Of a DNA stretch of 19,480 nt, positions 16,626 to 19,480 are shown in pieces. The translations under genes were made by a program, and so were the position numbers. The notes beneath the pieces are model-generated. The model had not been told where the DNA came from. It made no database searches and was given only the letters and a program-made list of their open reading frames with translations. The first letter of the stretch is position 1. Each line of letters begins with the position of its first letter. Source of the DNA: Bremia lactucae (Eukaryota; Oomycota; Peronosporomycetes; Peronosporales; Peronosporaceae); assembly GCF_004359215.1 (NCBI RefSeq), contig NC_090610.1, forward strand, positions 8,837,830-8,857,309, written 5' to 3'.

Positions 16626-18085
16626 TTATATAGACTCAGGCGTAGATTGACTACGAGTAGCGGAGCTACATCGCTCCTTAAGTCAGAGGAATATTTATAG
16701 ACTTAATGAGTCTTTTAGCTCTCAGAATTAATGAGTTTATTAACTCAGGGGCCTTACAAGCTATTTAAGCTGATTGAATCCTAGTTCAAGGGATTTGGGG
16801 CTCGTAAATCTAAGTGGCAACTAGTGCCCGGGAGTATGTACCTTATAAAGGCTTATTTCTCTCAAAGATTAATGCGCAAGCCTTGGGAAGGCACTAGACC
16901 GTTAAAGATCAGAAGGAGAACTGAACTTTATATATCTGTTATGATTATTAAAACTTACTCTAACTAATTTAAAAAAAAAATTGGCCGCTTGATATATATC
17001 TGGCGGCGACCACATTTGTTACCCGTAATAAATGGGATTTTAGCAATTAGCTATTTTAAATAGGAAAAAGGGTACTTTACCCATAAAGTTTTTGTTCCAC
17101 AACAATGATTCACCAACCGATGTGTGCCACATTACAGATATTATCTGAAAATTTTAATTTGCAGATAATACTCTGTACTTGAGTTTCGGCTTGGTCTTTT
17201 GGACCATAGCCTAGCGCAGAAATTTTGGTGTCTTGGTTGCGGTTACCTCATCAGTATTTCCGCAAGGTAATATCTCGCGTCCTTGTAGTCGATCCTTGTT
17301 GCACGTGATCCCGAATTGAATGGTGCCTAATACCCACAAGCTTTTCAAGCGTGGGTTCCGGCGTTTTTCAGCCAAAGTAATTATTTGTTGGTTGCCTTTC
17401 CATACTTTCGTACCTCCCGCTTGCTCGTGATCCTTGACTGAGTGTAACTTGCGTATTTAAGACTTGATGTGCAAAGGAAAAAAGCCATATACTTATCCTT
17501 GGCCTGTTCAGCGCAGCTCGCTGGTACTTCGGCGTAATACCTCACAATCCTGATAATATTTCTGGAACTAAAATTTAGTCATCGGTATTGCTGATGCAAT
17601 CAGTATCCGCACACATTAACTAAGATTGATTTAGTTTCCGGGACACGACTTAGATTTGGCGCATTGTCTTGAGGAAGATGCAAACGAATCGCTAGAATAG
17701 AATGTTGCAGTCCAGGATGTTCCCGGGAATGTAACTATTTTGCTCTTATGTACGCAATGCCACAACACGTACAAGTAGCAATGTAACAATTGCATTCAAA
17801 TGAAGCAATTGAATTTGAGTATTACCAAACTTTATCTTACGTAGTAGAGAAATGCGATAATGACATGGAATGTCTACATATTTGATTTTTTGGAAGTAAA
17901 CTTTCATCACGTCATAAAGCATGTCTTTTTGAACATGATTTGACCAGCACGAGCCCATAGTCGCGCGAGATTATTGCAAAGCATGACTCCAGGCCGGGGT
18001 GACGGATAACGGGATTGCCTCCTTGCACAAGACGTTTCACGCTGGAATAGGCTGCAGGGTATATAACGGGCTAAAGTTGCCCTAA
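16626..18085. other. Region between element C and right element A, no intact gene
   Basis: AT-rich near 16900-17160, where a 5' LTR of element C might be expected but cannot be shown without a second LTR. An inverted repeat ATTATCTG/CAGATAAT lies near 17139-17168. Decayed minus-strand frames occupy about 17200-17582 (separate entry). A 70-codon minus frame starts at an ATG at 17958 (MGSCWSNHVQKDMLYDVMKV) and matches nothing I know. The last 17 bases (about 18069-18085) match the sequence flanking the left LTR. Confidence 0.5.
17220..17582 (-). pseudogene. Decayed minus-strand coding remnant, family not recognised
   Basis: A frame without ATG from about 17582 to the TAA at 17383-17381 reads IVRYYAEVPASCAEQAKDKY and then SSLKYASYTQSRITSKREV and RKYGKATNK. 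After a frameshift it goes on as IITLAEKRRNPRLKSLWVLG and then REILPCGNTDEV. The lysine- and arginine-rich, protein-like text over two overlapping frames suggests one ancestral coding sequence of at least 110 residues broken by an indel. It does not look like the gag or pol of the neighbouring elements. It could be a host gene fragment or part of another transposon. Confidence 0.35.
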
Positions 18086-18592
18086 TGTTACACAGTCCCC
18101 GTTAAGTACATTAGGTGTGCTTAAGAGGATGGTCAATTACTAAATAATAGTAATTAGACCCAACACTCGGGTGTGGTGCACATTTGTGACCAACACTTGT
18201 GGATGTGATGCACATAAGTGCATTCACATTAGGAGGGATGACGCCTAGCGTCATCCGTTACGCGAGGTATCTAGAAAGATACGCTCGCAATACATATTAA
18301 ATGATATCTATAGAGACAACATTTTAATTAATAAAAAAAGGTATTTATTTAAATATATTAAATATAAATCAGTCTGAAAATTACTACCTACTTGGTAAGT
18401 GCGCACGAGGAGACGGATTACCGCTCCCGTGACGACACTTTACCAGAGTTCTTAGTGTGTTGGGTGAGGTCGCTTGCGCGCCCACCGCAACTACCTCACT
18501 GCACGCAAGAGAAGCAGGTTTAACCGCTTCCTCGCTGTGCTAGGGTGTGTGCATAAGTAGAGCGTGGCCGCATTACGACCTGCCCGCCTACA
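18086..18592 (+). repeat. LTR of element A, right copy (507 bp)
   Basis: Starts TGTTACACAG and ends CCTACA directly before the primer-binding site. It aligns end to end with the left LTR. It holds the 9-bp hairpin GGATGACGC-CTA-GCGTCATCC (18236-18256) in single copy, GTATCT/AGATAC just after it, and an AT-rich block (about 18295-18370). As on the left, about 17 bp upstream (GCTAAAGTTGCCCTAA) also match, so the true LTR start could be near 18069. Confidence 0.85.
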
Positions 18593-18605
18593 CTTGGTAG
18601 CACTT
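18593..18605 (+). other. Primer-binding site of element A, right copy
   Basis: CTTGGTAGCACTT immediately after the LTR end, identical to the sites at 2002-1990 (minus) and 5762-5774 (plus). Confidence 0.75.
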
Positions 18606-18620
18606 GAAATTCTTTCCACG

Positions 18621-18679
18621 ACCCGCATCTCTGCGGGTGTACGTGAAAATGAGCCTCAATATTTATTATGCTCATTTTC
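18621..18679 (+). promoter_or_regulatory. Two leader stem-loops between primer-binding site and gag, right copy
   Basis: ACCCGCA/TGCGGGT (18621-18627/18632-18638, loop TCTC) is followed by GAAAATGAGC/GCTCATTTTC (18645-18654/18670-18679, 10 bp, 15-base loop). The left copy keeps both, with one mismatch in the first and two A-U to G-U replacements in the second. Location suggests an RNA packaging or translation role; this is inference. Confidence 0.6.
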
Positions 18680-18710
18680 GCCACCTCTCCAAACATCATC
18701 GGGAGGTAGC

Positions 18711-19480
18711 AGGGCTTATGGCGCAGGACTTGGTGAACAAGCCCTGGCCAGGCTCCTGGGTAGTCCTCCTGAGCAACATATTGCTCAGTTGAAGCCGTTT
18801 GAGGCATTCATGCTCAGAAAGCGGAGGGCTGCGTCCGAGGCACAAAGCCATGCTGCGGCGGAGTCCGTCACTCAGACTCACGATGAGCTGAGGCATGAGC
18901 AGGCTCGGAGCGAGGCTCTCAACTCGGCGCTTTTGGCGGACAGAAAAGCGTTCCCTTCATGGGCGATTTTTAAGGAAAAGATTCGCGCCATGTACCAGCT
19001 GCCGAACAACGAAGTGTTGCTTCAGGTGCGCTTCTTTGGAGCGCGACAGGCGAAGCGATCTCTGCAAGAGTATGTGCAAGAGATGCGCTCGCTGTCGGCG
19101 TCCATAACCGTAGGTCCGATTCCGGAGCACATTAAGGTGCCCACGTTTATGAACGGACTACGGCATGGCCCATCGCGACAGGCCCTTTTCAGAAAGGTGC
19201 CGTCGACGATGGAAGAGGCAATCCAAATTGCCTTAGTTGAGGAGCAATCCTACAACAGTGCCTCGGCGACAGCTTGGTATAAGCCGTCGGCCGAGAGGAC
19301 AGATGCCACTCCTATGGAGTTGGGCAATGCAGACGTGGTCTGTTTTAAATGCGGCAAGCGCGGCCATATGATGGCTCGCTGCTATGCCAGGGTCCCTGCT
19401 GGGGCAAAAATGCCCAGCAAGAGGACTCCCTTCCCAAAGGGCGATGGCAAGAACCAGCGTGCGAGACGCATGAGTTCTGC
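18711..19480 (+). pseudogene. gag of element A, right copy (partial, start lost, internal deletion)
   Basis: One frame is open from before 18711 to the window end. It reads PPEQHIAQLKPFEAFMLRKR, HDELRHEQARSEALNSALLA, IRAMYQLPNNEVLLQVRFFG, SLQEYVQEMRSLSASITVGP, then HIKVPTFMNGLRHGPSRQAL and the zinc knuckle CFKCGKRGHMMARC (19341-19382), with a basic tail after it. Compared with the left copy the start ATG has become AGG followed by TAG in that frame, an extra base lies near 18727, and about 209 bp are missing between EALN and SALLA. The first in-frame ATG is at 18810. Despite the defects it gives the clearest view of the family's gag. The product would be the capsid and RNA-binding protein. 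Confidence 0.85.

Larger units (their letters stand above)
18086..19480 (+). mobile_element. Ty3/gypsy LTR retrotransposon A, right copy (5' part; continues beyond window end)
   Basis: LTR 18086-18592, primer-binding site 18593-18605, leader and gag running past the window end, all on the plus strand. It is the same family as the left copy at 1-2549, inverted relative to it. gag is better preserved here, with an open frame of 256 codons from 18711, but the ATG used in the left copy is AGG here, and about 209 bp of the capsid region is deleted. Confidence 0.88.

Noticed and set aside
16805..16830. Primer-binding site and 5' LTR for element C
   Set aside because: The best match has four mismatches in 15 bases, and no second LTR copy exists to confirm a boundary.
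18671..18686. GCTCATTTTCGCC as an oomycete initiator element in the right leader
   Set aside because: Only the first part fits the consensus (the CAWTTT part is absent), and it is one arm of the leader stem-loop, downstream of the LTR.

Overview
This window looks like a repeat-rich piece of an oomycete genome (a Phytophthora or downy-mildew type of organism; I cannot name the species). Two things support this. The gag and pol remnants read as the oomycete style of Ty3/gypsy polyprotein, with a CCHC knuckle, a retropepsin with ILGMPW, a YFDD reverse transcriptase, a D-X35-E integrase and a terminal chromodomain. The one convincing host gene also starts just downstream of a near-perfect oomycete initiator element (TCATTCATCAATTTT). 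TTG- and GTG-initiated frames have been ignored as starts because this is eukaryotic DNA.

Layout. (1) 1-2549, minus strand: 5' part of gypsy element A: LTR 2003-2549, primer-binding site, leader, frameshifted gag and an open protease frame running off the window start. (2) 2550-5640: an AT-rich island with a single intact gene at 4083-5009, encoding a cysteine-free, secreted, low-complexity protein with C-terminal octapeptide repeats. (3) about 5640-11138, plus strand: a heavily decayed gypsy element B, with LTR tail, primer-binding site, gag, protease, RT, RNase H, integrase and chromodomain, all broken. (4) 11139-12150: an ambiguous segment with coding-like frames on both strands. (5) 12150-16625, minus strand: decayed gypsy element C, gag to integrase, lacking a visible chromodomain and 3' LTR. 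(6) 16626-18085: no intact gene; one decayed minus-strand frame around 17200-17580. (7) 18086-19480, plus strand: a second copy of element A's family, with LTR, primer-binding site, leader and gag running off the window end. The two A-family copies therefore point outwards, away from each other, on either side of the host gene and elements B and C.

Only the secreted repeat protein looks like a working host gene. The retroelement parts would jointly make a capsid (gag), process it (protease), copy RNA into DNA (RT/RNase H) and insert it (integrase, with chromodomain targeting), but every copy here is broken or cut by the window edge.

The most unusual signal is structural. The retroelement coding DNA is packed with short perfect inverted repeats (8-11 bp arms, mostly short loops) at a density far above my rough chance estimate. 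The 5' leader of the A family also holds a stem-loop whose pairing is kept in both copies despite base changes. No database search or folding program was run; all calls come from reading the sequence.
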